Shown: positions 35,660 to 43,930, counted from the stretch's first letter. The stretch is DNA of 64,000 bases from Cytobacillus oceanisediminis (GCF_007830235.1 NZ_VLKI01000003.1:310001-374000); one strand, 5' to 3'. Notes: generated from the letters alone by a model not told the origin. Made by a program: numbers and translations.

Positions 35660-35687
35660 ACACCCTAAACCCTAGGGTGTTTTTTTA
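35660..35687 (+). terminator. Intrinsic terminator after the histidine kinase
   Basis: CACCCTA pairs with TAGGGTG through AACCC, followed by T-run. Confidence 0.85.
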
Positions 35688-35723
35688 TGCTTAATTAATT
35701 CAGAAACAACAAGAGGGAAGCCG

Positions 35724-35878
35724 ATGAAAAACAAAGAGTGGCGGGAGGTATATAAAATGCAAACTTTGAAATAGAAGTGGACAATGTGCTTGTCAGAACA
35801 GGTGTAATAGACAAAATACAAATTGTGTTCACAGGTTTGTCACATGTATTTCTTTCTTCTTTCATGAATATTTGCTAA
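35724..35878 (+). pseudogene. Possible frameshifted remnant of a small protein gene
   Basis: An ATG with AGAGGGAAG upstream opens MKNKEWREVYKMQTLK and then stops at 35774. The next frame stays open from about 35763 to 35878 and reads protein-like (FEIEVDNVLVRTGVIDKIQI). One base of indel near 35762 would join them into a ~50-residue protein. No family is recognised, so this may equally be chance. The gap around it (35610-35913) otherwise holds only the kinase terminator and the sco upstream region. Confidence 0.2.
35828..35844 (+). promoter_or_regulatory. Phased TCACA direct repeats upstream of sco
   Basis: TTCACAGGTTTGTCACA holds two TCACA half-sites 11 bp apart. The same pattern recurs three times at 61218-61246 with identical spacing. 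ResD-type response regulators of Bacillus bind TTTGTGAA-like direct repeats (reverse complement TTCACAAA), and SCO assembles cytochrome oxidase, so ResD control is a reasonable guess. Confidence 0.35.
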
Positions 35879-35913
35879 AATTAGCTTCGTAACTAATTAA
35901 AGCAGGTGAATTT

Positions 35914-36492
35914 ATGAAATTACGAGTTTTGGCAATGATTAGCTTAGCTGCTATGCTGCTTCTTTCAGCATGCGGACAAAGTGGGATCAAGGACGCATTA
36001 AACTGGGAGCTCGCCGATTTTACTTATACAAATCAGGAGAATAAGGAATTCGGCTTAAAGGACCTTGAAGGTAAAGTATGGGTAGCAGACTTTATTTTTA
36101 CAAATTGCGAAGATGTATGTATGCCGATGACAGCCAATATGAAAAAGCTTCAGCAGCTGGCTGAAGAAGAAGGAATTGAAAATATTGAATTTGTTTCCTT
36201 TAGTGTTGACCCAAAGGTCGATACACCTGAAGTGCTGAAGGATTATGGTTCCCAATATAGTGCTGATTTCAGCAACTGGCATTTTTTAACCGGTTATGAG
36301 CAGGAAGAAATCGAGAAGTATGCTATGGATAACTTTAAAACGATTGTGAAAAAACCGCAAACTGGAGATCAGGTGATACATGGAACAGACTTTTACTTAG
36401 TCGACCAGGAAGGCAATGTAATGAAATACTATACTGGACTTGCGGAAATTCCTTTCGATGAGATCATCAGTAATATCAAAGCCTTACAATAG
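35914..36492 (+). CDS. ypmQ: SCO family copper-binding assembly lipoprotein (YpmQ)
   Basis: A 192-residue thioredoxin-like SCO protein. The lipobox LLLSACGQ ends the signal sequence (lipidated Cys near residue 21). The copper-binding CxxxC is CEDVC (C65 and C69) and the distal histidine is H156 in VIHGTDFYLVDQEG. SCO proteins deliver copper to the CuA centre of cytochrome c oxidase on the outer face of the membrane. The B. subtilis homolog is YpmQ/BsSCO. AGCAGGTGA precedes the ATG. Confidence 0.92.
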   Translation: MKLRVLAMISLAAMLLLSACGQSGIKDALNWELADFTYTNQENKEFGLKDLEGKVWVADFIFTNCEDVCMPMTANMKKLQQLAEEEGIENIEFVSFSVDPKVDTPEVLKDYGSQYSADFSNWHFLTGYEQEEIEKYAMDNFKTIVKKPQTGDQVIHGTDFYLVDQEGNVMKYYTGLAEIPFDEIISNIKALQ

Positions 36493-36520
36493 ACCTTTTA
36501 AGAAGGTCTATTTTCTTTTT
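36490..36520 (+). terminator. Intrinsic terminator after sco
   Basis: TAGACCTT pairs with AAGGTCTA with a five-base loop, then a T-rich tail; the stem begins at the stop codon. Confidence 0.85.
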
Positions 36521-36613
36521 TGTCCTAAAAGCTTCAAACTTAAAAGAGGTTTGTTTTTTTCAAATAAGAGGCACATGTTATAATATGAATGACTTAATGG
36601 GGCAGGTGATAAA

Positions 36614-37459
36614 ATGATTAGAAAATTCACCTTCATCTTTTTTAGCTTGTTGCTGCTGGTTTCCTGCAGTTTTAGTCCATTAACCAATAAGGATATAGTT
36701 CAGCCTGGTAAACAATCCGAGCTAACAGCAAAAGAACAAATTCCAATGGATTTCTTTCCAAGAAATCTTACAATTGCAGCTGTCGGTGATTCATTAACGC
36801 AAGGCGTTGGCGACAGCACTGAACGGGGCGGTTATCTGCCTTATCTCGAAGATCTATTGGAACAGGATAAAAGTGTTCAAGATGCAGCTTTTTATAATTT
36901 TGGTGTTAGAGGCAATCGTTCGGATCAATTATTGAAAAAATTGGAGACTGAAGAAGTAAAAGATGTTGTGAAAAACGCAGACGTAATTATTATGACCATT
37001 GGCGGCAATGATGTTATGAAAGTAGTCCGTGAAAATTTTTCAAATCTAAAAATGAAAGCTTTCGCACAGGAAAAAATAAATTATGAAAAAAATTTAACGG
37101 ATGTTTTAAATACTATAAAAGAGGTAAACCCAAATATTAAGATTGTTTTAATAGGGTTATATAACCCTTTCTTGAAGTGGTTTTCAGAAATTAGGGAAAT
37201 TAATGATATCCTTGAAGACTGGAACAGTACAAGCCAAGCCATATTGGCCATGTATCCAGGAACCTATTTTGTTGAAATAGATGATCTTTTCCAAAATACA
37301 CAGGAAAATCTTCTATTTACCGACTATTTTCATCCCAATGACAAAGGGTATGAATTAATAGCAGGGCGTGTCCATGAAACCCTGATAAAAGAGGTTTTAA
37401 AGGACCTGTCTTATAAAAGGGAAACAACTGGAAATGGAGAGAGTGTAATTGAAAGATAA
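36614..37459 (+). CDS. ypmR: SGNH/GDSL hydrolase lipoprotein (YpmR)
   Basis: A 281-residue lipoprotein with lipobox LLLVSCSF. Catalytic blocks of the SGNH family are intact: AVGDSLTQGVG (nucleophile S60), NFGVRGNRS, TIGGNDVMKV and the C-terminal DYFHPNDKGYEL Asp-His pair. It is an extracytoplasmic esterase or lipase of unknown substrate. GGGGCAGGTGA precedes the start. It overlaps ypmS by 11 bp, and ypmRS form an operon as in B. subtilis. Confidence 0.92.
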   Translation: MIRKFTFIFFSLLLLVSCSFSPLTNKDIVQPGKQSELTAKEQIPMDFFPRNLTIAAVGDSLTQGVGDSTERGGYLPYLEDLLEQDKSVQDAAFYNFGVRGNRSDQLLKKLETEEVKDVVKNADVIIMTIGGNDVMKVVRENFSNLKMKAFAQEKINYEKNLTDVLNTIKEVNPNIKIVLIGLYNPFLKWFSEIREINDILEDWNSTSQAILAMYPGTYFVEIDDLFQNTQENLLFTDYFHPNDKGYELIAGRVHETLIKEVLKDLSYKRETTGNGESVIER

Positions 37460-38033
37460 CAAGTGGAAAAAACTCTTTTTTGTTTTGCTGGCGATCAATG
37501 CAATTATTATCATTCTTTTGCTAATTTTTATTAGCTTGCCAGTTGAAGATGAAGAATATATAGCAGACGAAGTTAATGGGGGTAATTATGTACCTTTTAA
37601 TATTCAAGCTAATAAAGAGGATCTCAATAGGGTAATCAACCACTATCTTGAAAAAGAAGGGCTGACCGGAGGGGCCATTGATTACAAAGTGCTGCTGAAT
37701 GACGAAGTAGACTTATATGGTTCAATTCCATTTTTCAGCCAGGATCTTCAAATGAAACTTTCATTCGAACCTGAAGCGCTGGAAAACGGGGATGTGGTTC
37801 TTCAGCAAAAATCAATATCCGTTGGGCAGCTGAATTTGCCTGTCTCACATGTTTTGAAATTGGTCAGGGATCGCTATAAACTTCCCGAAGGGGTAACCAT
37901 TCAGCCGAAGGAAGAAAGAATTTACGTGTCACTGCAACAGATGAAGCTAAAAAGTGATGTAAAAGTAAAAGTTGATGAATTTAATTTAAAACAGGATGAT
38001 ATCCGATTTACGCTTCTAGTTCCTGTAAAATAA
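37449..38033 (+). CDS. ypmS: YpmS family membrane-anchored protein
   Basis: A 194-residue protein of the YpmS (DUF2140) family. The single N-terminal helix is LFFVLLAINAIIIILLLIFI (residues ~9-28), followed by an extracytoplasmic beta-rich domain (FSQDLQMKLSFEPEALENGDVVLQ). The TTG start has GGAGAG upstream. The function is unknown; coupling to YpmR suggests the two act together at the cell surface. Confidence 0.88.
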   Translation: MKDNKWKKLFFVLLAINAIIIILLLIFISLPVEDEEYIADEVNGGNYVPFNIQANKEDLNRVINHYLEKEGLTGGAIDYKVLLNDEVDLYGSIPFFSQDLQMKLSFEPEALENGDVVLQQKSISVGQLNLPVSHVLKLVRDRYKLPEGVTIQPKEERIYVSLQQMKLKSDVKVKVDEFNLKQDDIRFTLLVPVK

Positions 38034-38042
38034 ACAGCATGA

Positions 38043-38080
38043 AAAAGGAATCCTTTCAGATTGAGAGGATTCCTTTTTTT
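38043..38080. terminator. Terminator between ypmS and the convergent DUF4397 gene
   Basis: AAAAGGAATCCT and AGGATTCCTTTT form a perfect stem with a long T-run on the plus strand. Confidence 0.93.
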
Positions 38081-38109
38081 ATTATGCCTACTGCCTATTT
38101 TAATCAGCA

Positions 38110-38880
38110 TCAGTTTGGAAGAATGATTGCTTCTAATTCTGGCTCACTTGCTACTGAGCCCACTGCCAATAAAGTATATGCCTGATCTGCCATAAATTGG
38201 ACACGCGGTATGGACAAGGCAACATTGGAGCTACCTGCTATTCTCGCTTCCAAATCCACAGTCATTGGGGTTAAAGCCAGATATTTACTAGCCTGCCGGA
38301 ACGATATGTTCGGAAAAATCACATCCCGATTTTTTACAGCAATATCGACGGCCGGTGCATCCGGTGATAGGTGGACAAACCTGATTTTCGTTTCTCCGGA
38401 TGGTACAGCCGGCTGATCTTCCAAAATGACAAGCTTTAATTTGGCGGCATTTCCTGCGGCAGCAACTGTGTATATTTTTCCTGATTCAACTGTAACCTTT
38501 CTGCTTAAAACAGTCGAAACCATATTTCCTGCCGGATAAATATCAACCTGGTATCTGCCTGCTGGCAATGATAGATAATCACTTGCTTCTTTATATGGGA
38601 AATCCCTTAATATTCTTGTGCCATTAACATAAATATCAACCGGGCCTGCATCAGGTGATGCATGGACTATACGCACTTTAGCTGCTTTTTGCTGGGTTTC
38701 TTCTCCTGCAGGCATCATATTATTTGTGCGCATCATATGCATAGCATAGTTAAGGCAGTTCAGGTGTTTTTGATAATAGGCTATATGTTTAGCTGGATTT
38801 ATATATTTAAAGTATTGTGCTAAGAGGTCATACTTTGCTGCTTTTTGAAAATACCATTGCTGGTTTCTATTTTTAGCCAT
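38110..38880 (-). CDS. DUF4397 domain protein with two tandem domains
   Basis: A 256-residue protein. Two related beta-sandwich repeats begin VRIVHASPDAGPVDIYVNG and IRFVHLSPDAPAVDIAVKN (roughly residues 68-160 and 160-250), each the DUF4397 signature. The ~60-residue N-terminal segment is helical and aromatic (WYFQKAAKYDLLAQYFKYIN). No signal peptide or sortase motif is seen, which is unusual because DUF4397 proteins are commonly exported. The start used here (38880) has GGAG 8 bases upstream; the ATG 21 bases earlier has none. The role is unknown; a spore- or surface-related role is possible. Confidence 0.85.
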   Translation of the reverse strand: MAKNRNQQWYFQKAAKYDLLAQYFKYINPAKHIAYYQKHLNCLNYAMHMMRTNNMMPAGEETQQKAAKVRIVHASPDAGPVDIYVNGTRILRDFPYKEASDYLSLPAGRYQVDIYPAGNMVSTVLSRKVTVESGKIYTVAAAGNAAKLKLVILEDQPAVPSGETKIRFVHLSPDAPAVDIAVKNRDVIFPNISFRQASKYLALTPMTVDLEARIAGSSNVALSIPRVQFMADQAYTLLAVGSVASEPELEAIILPN

Positions 38881-39000
38881 ACTCCTCGCTCCTATCTCCA
38901 TTGCTTACTTCAATAACATATGCGCTTTTTTGGGTTGATGCCACAACTTGAAGGAGAGCTCTTATTATTTTTTGAATGAATCAGAAAATGAAATAAAGGC

Positions 39001-39029
39001 TTTACATTTGGCGTAATCTTCCATATAAT
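39001..39029 (+). promoter_or_regulatory. Strong sigma-A promoter of the rsgA leader
   Basis: TTTACA (39001-39006), 17 bp, TATAAT (39024-39029). Transcription would begin near 39036, giving a ~230-nt leader before rsgA. Confidence 0.8.
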
Positions 39030-39061
39030 AAAAACAAATAATCGAAAGCGGGTGATGTGCT

Positions 39062-39133
39062 ATGAAAAAAGGAATTCTTGTTTATACGTTCATTTTAGAT
39101 AATTCAGGCACAGCCCAAACGGAATTCGTTTAA
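39062..39133 (+). CDS. 23-codon leader peptide ORF in the rsgA leader
   Basis: An ATG with GCGGGTGATG upstream opens a 23-residue peptide starting MKKGILVYTFILDNSG and ending at TAA 39133. Codons 16-19 (GGC ACA GCC CAA) contain GGC and CAGCCCA, complementary to GCC and TGGGCTG in the downstream terminator. A ribosome stalled early in the ORF would leave this arm free; a ribosome reaching the stop would mask it. This is the layout of a translation-sensing attenuator. The peptide itself matches nothing I know. Confidence 0.6.
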   Translation: MKKGILVYTFILDNSGTAQTEFV

Positions 39134-39167
39134 TCGAGCGAGAACTCTCATGTACTCTATGCTTATT

Positions 39168-39197
39168 AAACCATGGGCTGCTGGCCTATGGTTTTTT
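39168..39197 (+). terminator. Leader terminator (putative attenuator) upstream of rsgA
   Basis: AAACCATGGGC and GCCTATGGTTT form an 11-bp stem (one G-U) with loop TGCTG, followed by a T-run. An alternative pairing of the leader-ORF segment 39107-39117 with 39174-39186 (7 bp plus 3 bp across a small internal loop) is mutually exclusive with it. No clear second promoter lies between here and rsgA. Confidence 0.85.
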
Positions 39198-39267
39198 GTT
39201 TGCGAAAATATGGAAATGGCATCAAAAGTGCCCTTCCAAATAACAATAAGCATGGAGGAACAAAACT

Positions 39268-40326
39268 TTGACTATTTATAAATTTGGATTTGATGAATAT
39301 TTTAAAGAAGCATTTTCAGCATATGAACAAAACGGGTATCAAATTGGCCGGGTTGCCTTAGAGCATATAAGGATGTACCGTGTTTGGACGGAAAATGGGG
39401 AATCGCTTTGTGAAGTAACAGGCAAATTCGCATTTGAGGCTGCTGCAAGAGAAGATTACCCGGCGGTTGGTGATTGGGTCGTAATAAAGGAAAGGGCAGA
39501 AGAGCAGCGCGGATCGATTCATGCTGTCCTTCCAAGGAAAAGCAAATTCTCAAGAAAATCTGCCGGATTAAGTACCGAAGAACAAATTGTTGCCGCCAAC
39601 ATAGATACCATCTTTCTTGTTAACTCTCTTAACGAGGATCTAAATTTAAGAAGATTGGAAAGGTATTTGCTATTATCCTGGGAGAGTGGAGCTAACCCTG
39701 TCATTGTCCTGACAAAGGCAGATCTTTGCAGCAATCTGCAGGAAAAACTTGCTGAAGTAGAAGGTATTGCAATGGGAGTGCCTGTTGTTTCAATCAGTGT
39801 AGTTGAAGAGAAGGGAATCGAAGGCTTAAAGCCGTTTCTTTTACCAGGTAAAACAATAGCATTGCTTGGTTCATCAGGTGTAGGAAAGTCGACACTCACA
39901 AATTACCTGCTTGGGCAGGAGAAGCAAAAGGTACAGGATATTAGGGAGAGCGATGACAAGGGAAAACACACGACTACCCACCGAGAACTGGTGCTGCTCC
40001 CTGAAGGTTCGGTTCTGATTGACACACCCGGAATGAGGGAGCTTCAACTGTGGGAAAGCGAAGGAGGACTCGCGGAAAGCTTTGCTGATATCGAAGGAGC
40101 TGCGGAAAACTGCAAATTCAGGGATTGTACTCATGAGAATGAACCCGGTTGTGCTGTAATTCTGCAAATTGAGGAAGGTACCCTTACCCGGGGACGCCTT
40201 AACAGCTATAAAAAGCTTCTGAAGGAGCTTGCTTATTTGGACAGAAAACAGGATAAGCGGGCCCAGTCCGAGGAACGCAGACGCTGGAAAAAAATCAGCG
40301 CCGGCGTAAAGCATAAAAGAGTATAA
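39268..40326 (+). CDS. rsgA: RsgA-type ribosome small-subunit-dependent GTPase (long paralog)
   Basis: A 352-residue circularly permuted GTPase. An N-terminal OB-fold region is followed by G4 VLTKADL (near residue 150), then G1 GSSGVGKST (from residue 201), the G2/switch DDKGKHTTTHRELVLL, G3 DTPGMREL, and a zinc knuckle CKFRDCTHENEPGC with a basic C-terminal tail. RsgA matures or checks 30S subunits. The canonical Bacillus copy (YloQ, about 298 residues) usually lies in the prkC-rpe locus, so this longer copy is probably an accessory paralog. A TTG start has GGAGG 9 bases upstream. Expression appears to depend on read-through of the leader terminator. Confidence 0.88.
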   Translation: MTIYKFGFDEYFKEAFSAYEQNGYQIGRVALEHIRMYRVWTENGESLCEVTGKFAFEAAAREDYPAVGDWVVIKERAEEQRGSIHAVLPRKSKFSRKSAGLSTEEQIVAANIDTIFLVNSLNEDLNLRRLERYLLLSWESGANPVIVLTKADLCSNLQEKLAEVEGIAMGVPVVSISVVEEKGIEGLKPFLLPGKTIALLGSSGVGKSTLTNYLLGQEKQKVQDIRESDDKGKHTTTHRELVLLPEGSVLIDTPGMRELQLWESEGGLAESFADIEGAAENCKFRDCTHENEPGCAVILQIEEGTLTRGRLNSYKKLLKELAYLDRKQDKRAQSEERRRWKKISAGVKHKRV

Positions 40327-40332
40327 AAATTC

Positions 40333-40362
40333 AGAAACCTCTTCATTGAAGGGGTTTCTTTT
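40333..40362 (+). terminator. Intrinsic terminator after rsgA
   Basis: AGAAACC pairs with GGTTTCT, with inner TTC/GAA pairing, followed by TTTTG. Confidence 0.85.
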
Positions 40363-40464
40363 GCATATGAAAGATATTTTCATTAATCTTATGTATATGG
40401 CGTAAAATTATCTTTTAAAGGGAAAAAGTAAAAGGTAGAGAAGTGCCGGAAAGAGGTGGACAGA

Positions 40465-41004
40465 ATGGGAGATAAACAATACGAAGCAGCAACATTTGCT
40501 GGCGGCTGCTTTTGGTGTATGGTGAAGCCATTTGATGAACAGCCCGGAATCAAGGAAGTGATATCCGGCTATACCGGAGGAACTGTAAAGAATCCTACCT
40601 ACCAGGAAGTATGTTCAGAGACAACTGGCCATTATGAAGCAGTCCAAATCGTGTTTGATCCCCAGGTTTTTCCTTACGAAAAGCTCCTGGAATTGTATTG
40701 GCAGCAGATAGATCCTACAGATGAGGGCGGCCAGTTTTACGATCGAGGCCAGTCCTACCAGACAGCCATTTTCTATCACAATGAAAACCAAAAACAGCAG
40801 GCGGAGGAATCGAAGCAGAAGCTGCAGGAAACTGGACCTTTTACAAAACCGATTGTGACAAAGATCCTTCCGGCTTCAGACTTTTACCCTGCAGAAGATT
40901 ATCACCAGCATTACTACAAAAAGAATCCAGGAAGGTACGATGCATATCAGACCGGATCCGGAAGAAAGGCCTTTATAAAGGCACATTGGGGTGAAAGCAA
41001 ATGA
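40465..41004 (+). CDS. msrA: Peptide-methionine (S)-S-oxide reductase MsrA
   Basis: A 179-residue MsrA. The catalytic cysteine C15 lies in [12 protein letters not shown], and [23 protein letters not shown] and [16 protein letters not shown] are the other conserved blocks. It reduces the S form of methionine sulfoxide in proteins. The ATG at 40465 has AAAGAGG 8 bases before it. The stop overlaps msrB (ATGA), so both stereoisomers are handled by one coupled operon. Confidence 0.96.
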   Translation: MGDKQYEAATFAGGCFWCMVKPFDEQPGIKEVISGYTGGTVKNPTYQEVCSETTGHYEAVQIVFDPQVFPYEKLLELYWQQIDPTDEGGQFYDRGQSYQTAIFYHNENQKQQAEESKQKLQETGPFTKPIVTKILPASDFYPAEDYHQHYYKKNPGRYDAYQTGSGRKAFIKAHWGESK

Positions 41005-41441
41005 AGAGCAATAAAGAAGATTTGAAGCAGAAACTGAGTCCCGTGCAGTATGATGTAACCCAGAAAAATGGCACAGAGCCGCCATTCCGCAATGAATATT
41101 GGAATGAATTTAAAGATGGAATATATGTCGATATTGTATCTGGAAAACCTCTCTTCACCTCAAAGGATAAATATGATGCAGGATGCGGATGGCCGAGCTT
41201 CACCAAGCCTATCGAAGAGGAAGAAATTCTGGAAAAAGAAGATCGGAGCCATTTCATGGTGAGGACAGAAGTTAGAAGCAAAACAGCTGATTCGCACCTT
41301 GGCCATGTTTTTGATGATGGACCGGGACCGGCGGGACTGCGTTACTGCATTAATTCAGCTGCGCTTAGGTTTATTCCGAAGGAGAAACTGGAGGAAGAAG
41401 GCTACAAAGAATATCTGAAATTATTTGATGGAGCAAACTAA
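41001..41441 (+). CDS. msrB: Peptide-methionine (R)-S-oxide reductase MsrB
   Basis: A 146-residue MsrB with [43 protein letters not shown] and the catalytic cysteine in [11 protein letters not shown]. No CxxC zinc pairs are seen, so this is the zinc-free type. It reduces methionine-R-sulfoxide. It overlaps msrA by 4 bp. The PTS IIA gene follows 18 bp later. Confidence 0.96.
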   Translation: MKSNKEDLKQKLSPVQYDVTQKNGTEPPFRNEYWNEFKDGIYVDIVSGKPLFTSKDKYDAGCGWPSFTKPIEEEEILEKEDRSHFMVRTEVRSKTADSHLGHVFDDGPGPAGLRYCINSAALRFIPKEKLEEEGYKEYLKLFDGAN

Positions 41442-41459
41442 GAATTGGAAGGTGTTTGT

Positions 41460-41957
41460 ATGTTTAAGAAATTATTTGGCAAAAAAGAAACCGTAAAAAC
41501 TTTGGAAGTTAAGGCTGCTTTAACAGGCACAGCCGTTAACCTTGAGGAAGTTCCTGATCCCGTGTTTGCTGAAAAAATGATGGGGGATGGCATTGCAATC
41601 GAACCTTCAGAAGGGGTAGTTGTTTCGCCCGTAAATGGAGAGATTGTGCAAGTATTCCCGACAAAACATGCCATTGGAATCCGTGCTGAGAATGGCGCTG
41701 AAATATTAATTCATATCGGCCTCGAAACGGTCTCCATGAAAGGGGAAGGATTTGAGACGCATGTTTCTGAAGGCTCAAAGGTTAATGAAGGCGACAAGCT
41801 CGTTACGTTTGATTTAGAGCTTGTAAAAGAAAAAGCAAAAAGCACGATCACACCTATTATCGTGACAAATGGAGACCAGGTTGCATCTCTTGAGAAAAAT
41901 GCTCCAGGCAATGTAACCAGAGGTTCTTCTCCAATCATGAAAATTACAGCAAAGTAA
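41460..41957 (+). CDS. ypqE: PTS glucose-type EIIA component (YpqE)
   Basis: A 165-residue stand-alone EIIA-Glc protein. The phospho-accepting histidine is H85 in EILIHIGLETVSMKGEGF, and the second active-site histidine lies in FPTKHAIGI. SPVNGEIVQVFP and the C-terminal GDQVASLEKNAPGN are typical. It accepts phosphate from HPr and donates it to a partner EIIBC, which is not encoded nearby. It sits after msrAB as in B. subtilis yppPQ-ypqE. GGAAGGTG precedes the ATG. Confidence 0.93.
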   Translation: MFKKLFGKKETVKTLEVKAALTGTAVNLEEVPDPVFAEKMMGDGIAIEPSEGVVVSPVNGEIVQVFPTKHAIGIRAENGAEILIHIGLETVSMKGEGFETHVSEGSKVNEGDKLVTFDLELVKEKAKSTITPIIVTNGDQVASLEKNAPGNVTRGSSPIMKITAK

Positions 41958-41963
41958 TAAGAG

Positions 41964-41990
41964 AAGCCGCCTTAAATGGGCGGCTTTATT
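41964..41990. terminator. Bidirectional terminator between ypqE and the DUF502 gene
   Basis: AAGCCGCC and GGCGGCTT form a perfect 8-bp stem with A/T tails on both sides. Confidence 0.9.
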
Positions 41991-42008
41991 AAGGATTTTG
42001 CCTATTGC

Positions 42009-42608
42009 TTACATGGAATGCTCCTTCACTGGATTCCCCTTTGAGGTCATACCGCCAGAGAGAATAAACTTCATGGCGTTTTCTGGCTTGACATCAATGA
42101 TCTCAACTTGCTCTTTCGGTATCAGAAAGGTGAAGCCCGCAACCTGGAAGGTTTGGGGCACATATACAGCAATATATTCCTTTAGAGGGTGATAGAAATC
42201 CTCCAACGCTTCGGATGTAATGAACCCAAGGCTCTTCATTTCAGTTCCGGGTATCGTAACAAGTGCTACTTTGGAGAATGACTTTTTTTCGCCCAAAAAT
42301 GAATGGACAGTATCCTTAATAACCGAGTAAATCGTTTTTACAAGCGGTATTTTTTCCAGGAGACGATCAACAACTTTAATAATGGAACCGGTAATAAATT
42401 TTGTGGAAAGCCAACCTAAAAGAGTGATCAGAATTAAAGTGGCCAAAAGCCCAACACCTGGAATATAATCATCTTTCAGATAGGTCCTTAGGACATTCCC
42501 CATAAGGCTATCCAAAAATAAGAATGTTTTAACAACTACAAAAATAGCCAAAATAATGGGCACAATGGTTAAGATCCCATTAATAAAATTCTTTAATAAG
42601 CTTTTCAT
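42009..42608 (-). CDS. DUF502 family membrane protein
   Basis: A 199-residue protein with two transmembrane helices near residues 9-33 (ILTIVPIILAIFVVVKTFLFL) and 49-70 (GVGLLATLILITLLGWL). A conserved cytosolic domain follows (IYSVIKDTVHSFLGEKKSFSKVALV, VYVPQTFQVAGFTFLIPKEQVEIID), the DUF502 pattern. The function is unknown. GAGGAGC precedes its ATG. It is the second gene of a minus-strand pair with the SGNH hydrolase 38 bp upstream. Confidence 0.88.
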   Translation of the reverse strand: MKSLLKNFINGILTIVPIILAIFVVVKTFLFLDSLMGNVLRTYLKDDYIPGVGLLATLILITLLGWLSTKFITGSIIKVVDRLLEKIPLVKTIYSVIKDTVHSFLGEKKSFSKVALVTIPGTEMKSLGFITSEALEDFYHPLKEYIAVYVPQTFQVAGFTFLIPKEQVEIIDVKPENAMKFILSGGMTSKGNPVKEHSM

Positions 42609-42645
42609 TGCTTTATTGCTCCTCTTTCAATTAAGAAAAATTTAT

Positions 42646-43737
42646 CTATTCTGCTTTTGTCAGGATGGAAGAGATTTGAATGACAGGATCCTCCAAGCTG
42701 TTATTGACTGATTTTTCACCTGACACAATAAACTTTACATGATGGGGGCCATTTTCGAGGCTGCTTGTAATATATTGATACCTTTCTTTTGTTAAGGGCC
42801 ACCATGCAGAAAGCGAGGTGACAAAAACTTCATCTATAAAAACATCCATCTTGCCGCCCACTTCGCTTCTGATCATATTTACTCCCAAAAACGGGCCGGA
42901 AAATTCATATTCCAGGCTGTCACCAGCTTTGTGGCTTTGCCAAATGCCGTCTTTGTGAATAAAAGAACCGGATATTTCTGTAACATGCGGAATAGAAGCC
43001 ATTTCAAAATCGGTATCCTCATTAATTGGAGCAGATAAAACAGCCGTTTCTGCTTTATTTGCGACTAATTCTTTTATCCTCTTATATAATGTATCTGCAT
43101 AAATTTGATAGCCCGCATCATTTGGATGAACCATATCCTTTGTCAGGTCCTCGACAGGCAATCCTGATTGTTCAAAGGGCTTTCTCATATCAATATTTTT
43201 TGCTCCATAATGATTTGAAATAGCTGCTATGGCTTGAGCAAACGCTTCGTTGTCAAGCGGGCTTTCAGTTATTGTCATAATTTCTGTATCAGGATAAAGC
43301 TGTTTAGTCTTCCGGATCAGTCCTTCATAAAAATATGAAAACTGCTCTGCGTCCATATATTTGCGGTCATTTTCCCCAAAGACTACAAACGTTAAATCGA
43401 TTTTGCCTAAATGCTTGGATTGCTGCAGCTTGTAGAAACCTTCAAACGCCGTTGCGCCGCTTTGTACTAATGGATGCCGCTTGGCTTTAATGCCATATTC
43501 TTTATTCAAAAAACGCTCAAGCCGGGAAAACCATGCCGTTGACTTTGAAGTTGCGCCTGAACCCCGGCCGATGCTATCTCCAATAATGAGATAATTGATA
43601 TTCTCTTTAGCGGTCAATTTTTCATAAACATTTGTAGGATTGGCTCCTTCTACTTTAGATATGCTATCAAATAATTGATACAAACCATAGATAAAAATGG
43701 TGATAAAAAAATATATGCCAATATTCCTTTTTTTCAT
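42646..43737 (-). CDS. Membrane-anchored SGNH/GDSL hydrolase
   Basis: A 363-residue protein. An N-terminal anchor (NIGIYFFITIFIYGLYQLF) precedes an SGNH domain with IGDSIGRGSGATSKS (nucleophile Ser), VVFGENDRKYM (block III) and DMVHPNDAGYQIY (Asp/His). The C-terminal ~120 residues form a beta-rich module (SGPFLGVNMIRSEVGGKMDVFIDE) like those on surface-bound deacetylases. It probably acts on cell-surface polymers; the substrate is unknown. I start at the second ATG, which has GGGGGGA 10 bases upstream. Confidence 0.88.
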   Translation of the reverse strand: MKKRNIGIYFFITIFIYGLYQLFDSISKVEGANPTNVYEKLTAKENINYLIIGDSIGRGSGATSKSTAWFSRLERFLNKEYGIKAKRHPLVQSGATAFEGFYKLQQSKHLGKIDLTFVVFGENDRKYMDAEQFSYFYEGLIRKTKQLYPDTEIMTITESPLDNEAFAQAIAAISNHYGAKNIDMRKPFEQSGLPVEDLTKDMVHPNDAGYQIYADTLYKRIKELVANKAETAVLSAPINEDTDFEMASIPHVTEISGSFIHKDGIWQSHKAGDSLEYEFSGPFLGVNMIRSEVGGKMDVFIDEVFVTSLSAWWPLTKERYQYITSSLENGPHHVKFIVSGEKSVNNSLEDPVIQISSILTKAE

Positions 43738-43930
43738 TGGTTTGAATCCCCCCATTTTTATACATTTCTCTTATTGTTATCGTACCCTAATAATGCCTAT
43801 GGTGAAAAGCTTAAATATGAGGTAAAGCGTCTTTTTATTAAAAATGGGCAAAAGCACATGCGGGTCAAGTCCCTGCTACATACATTAATATTGAAAATGC
43901 CCAAGAAATCTTGTTGAGGAGTGATTGTTA

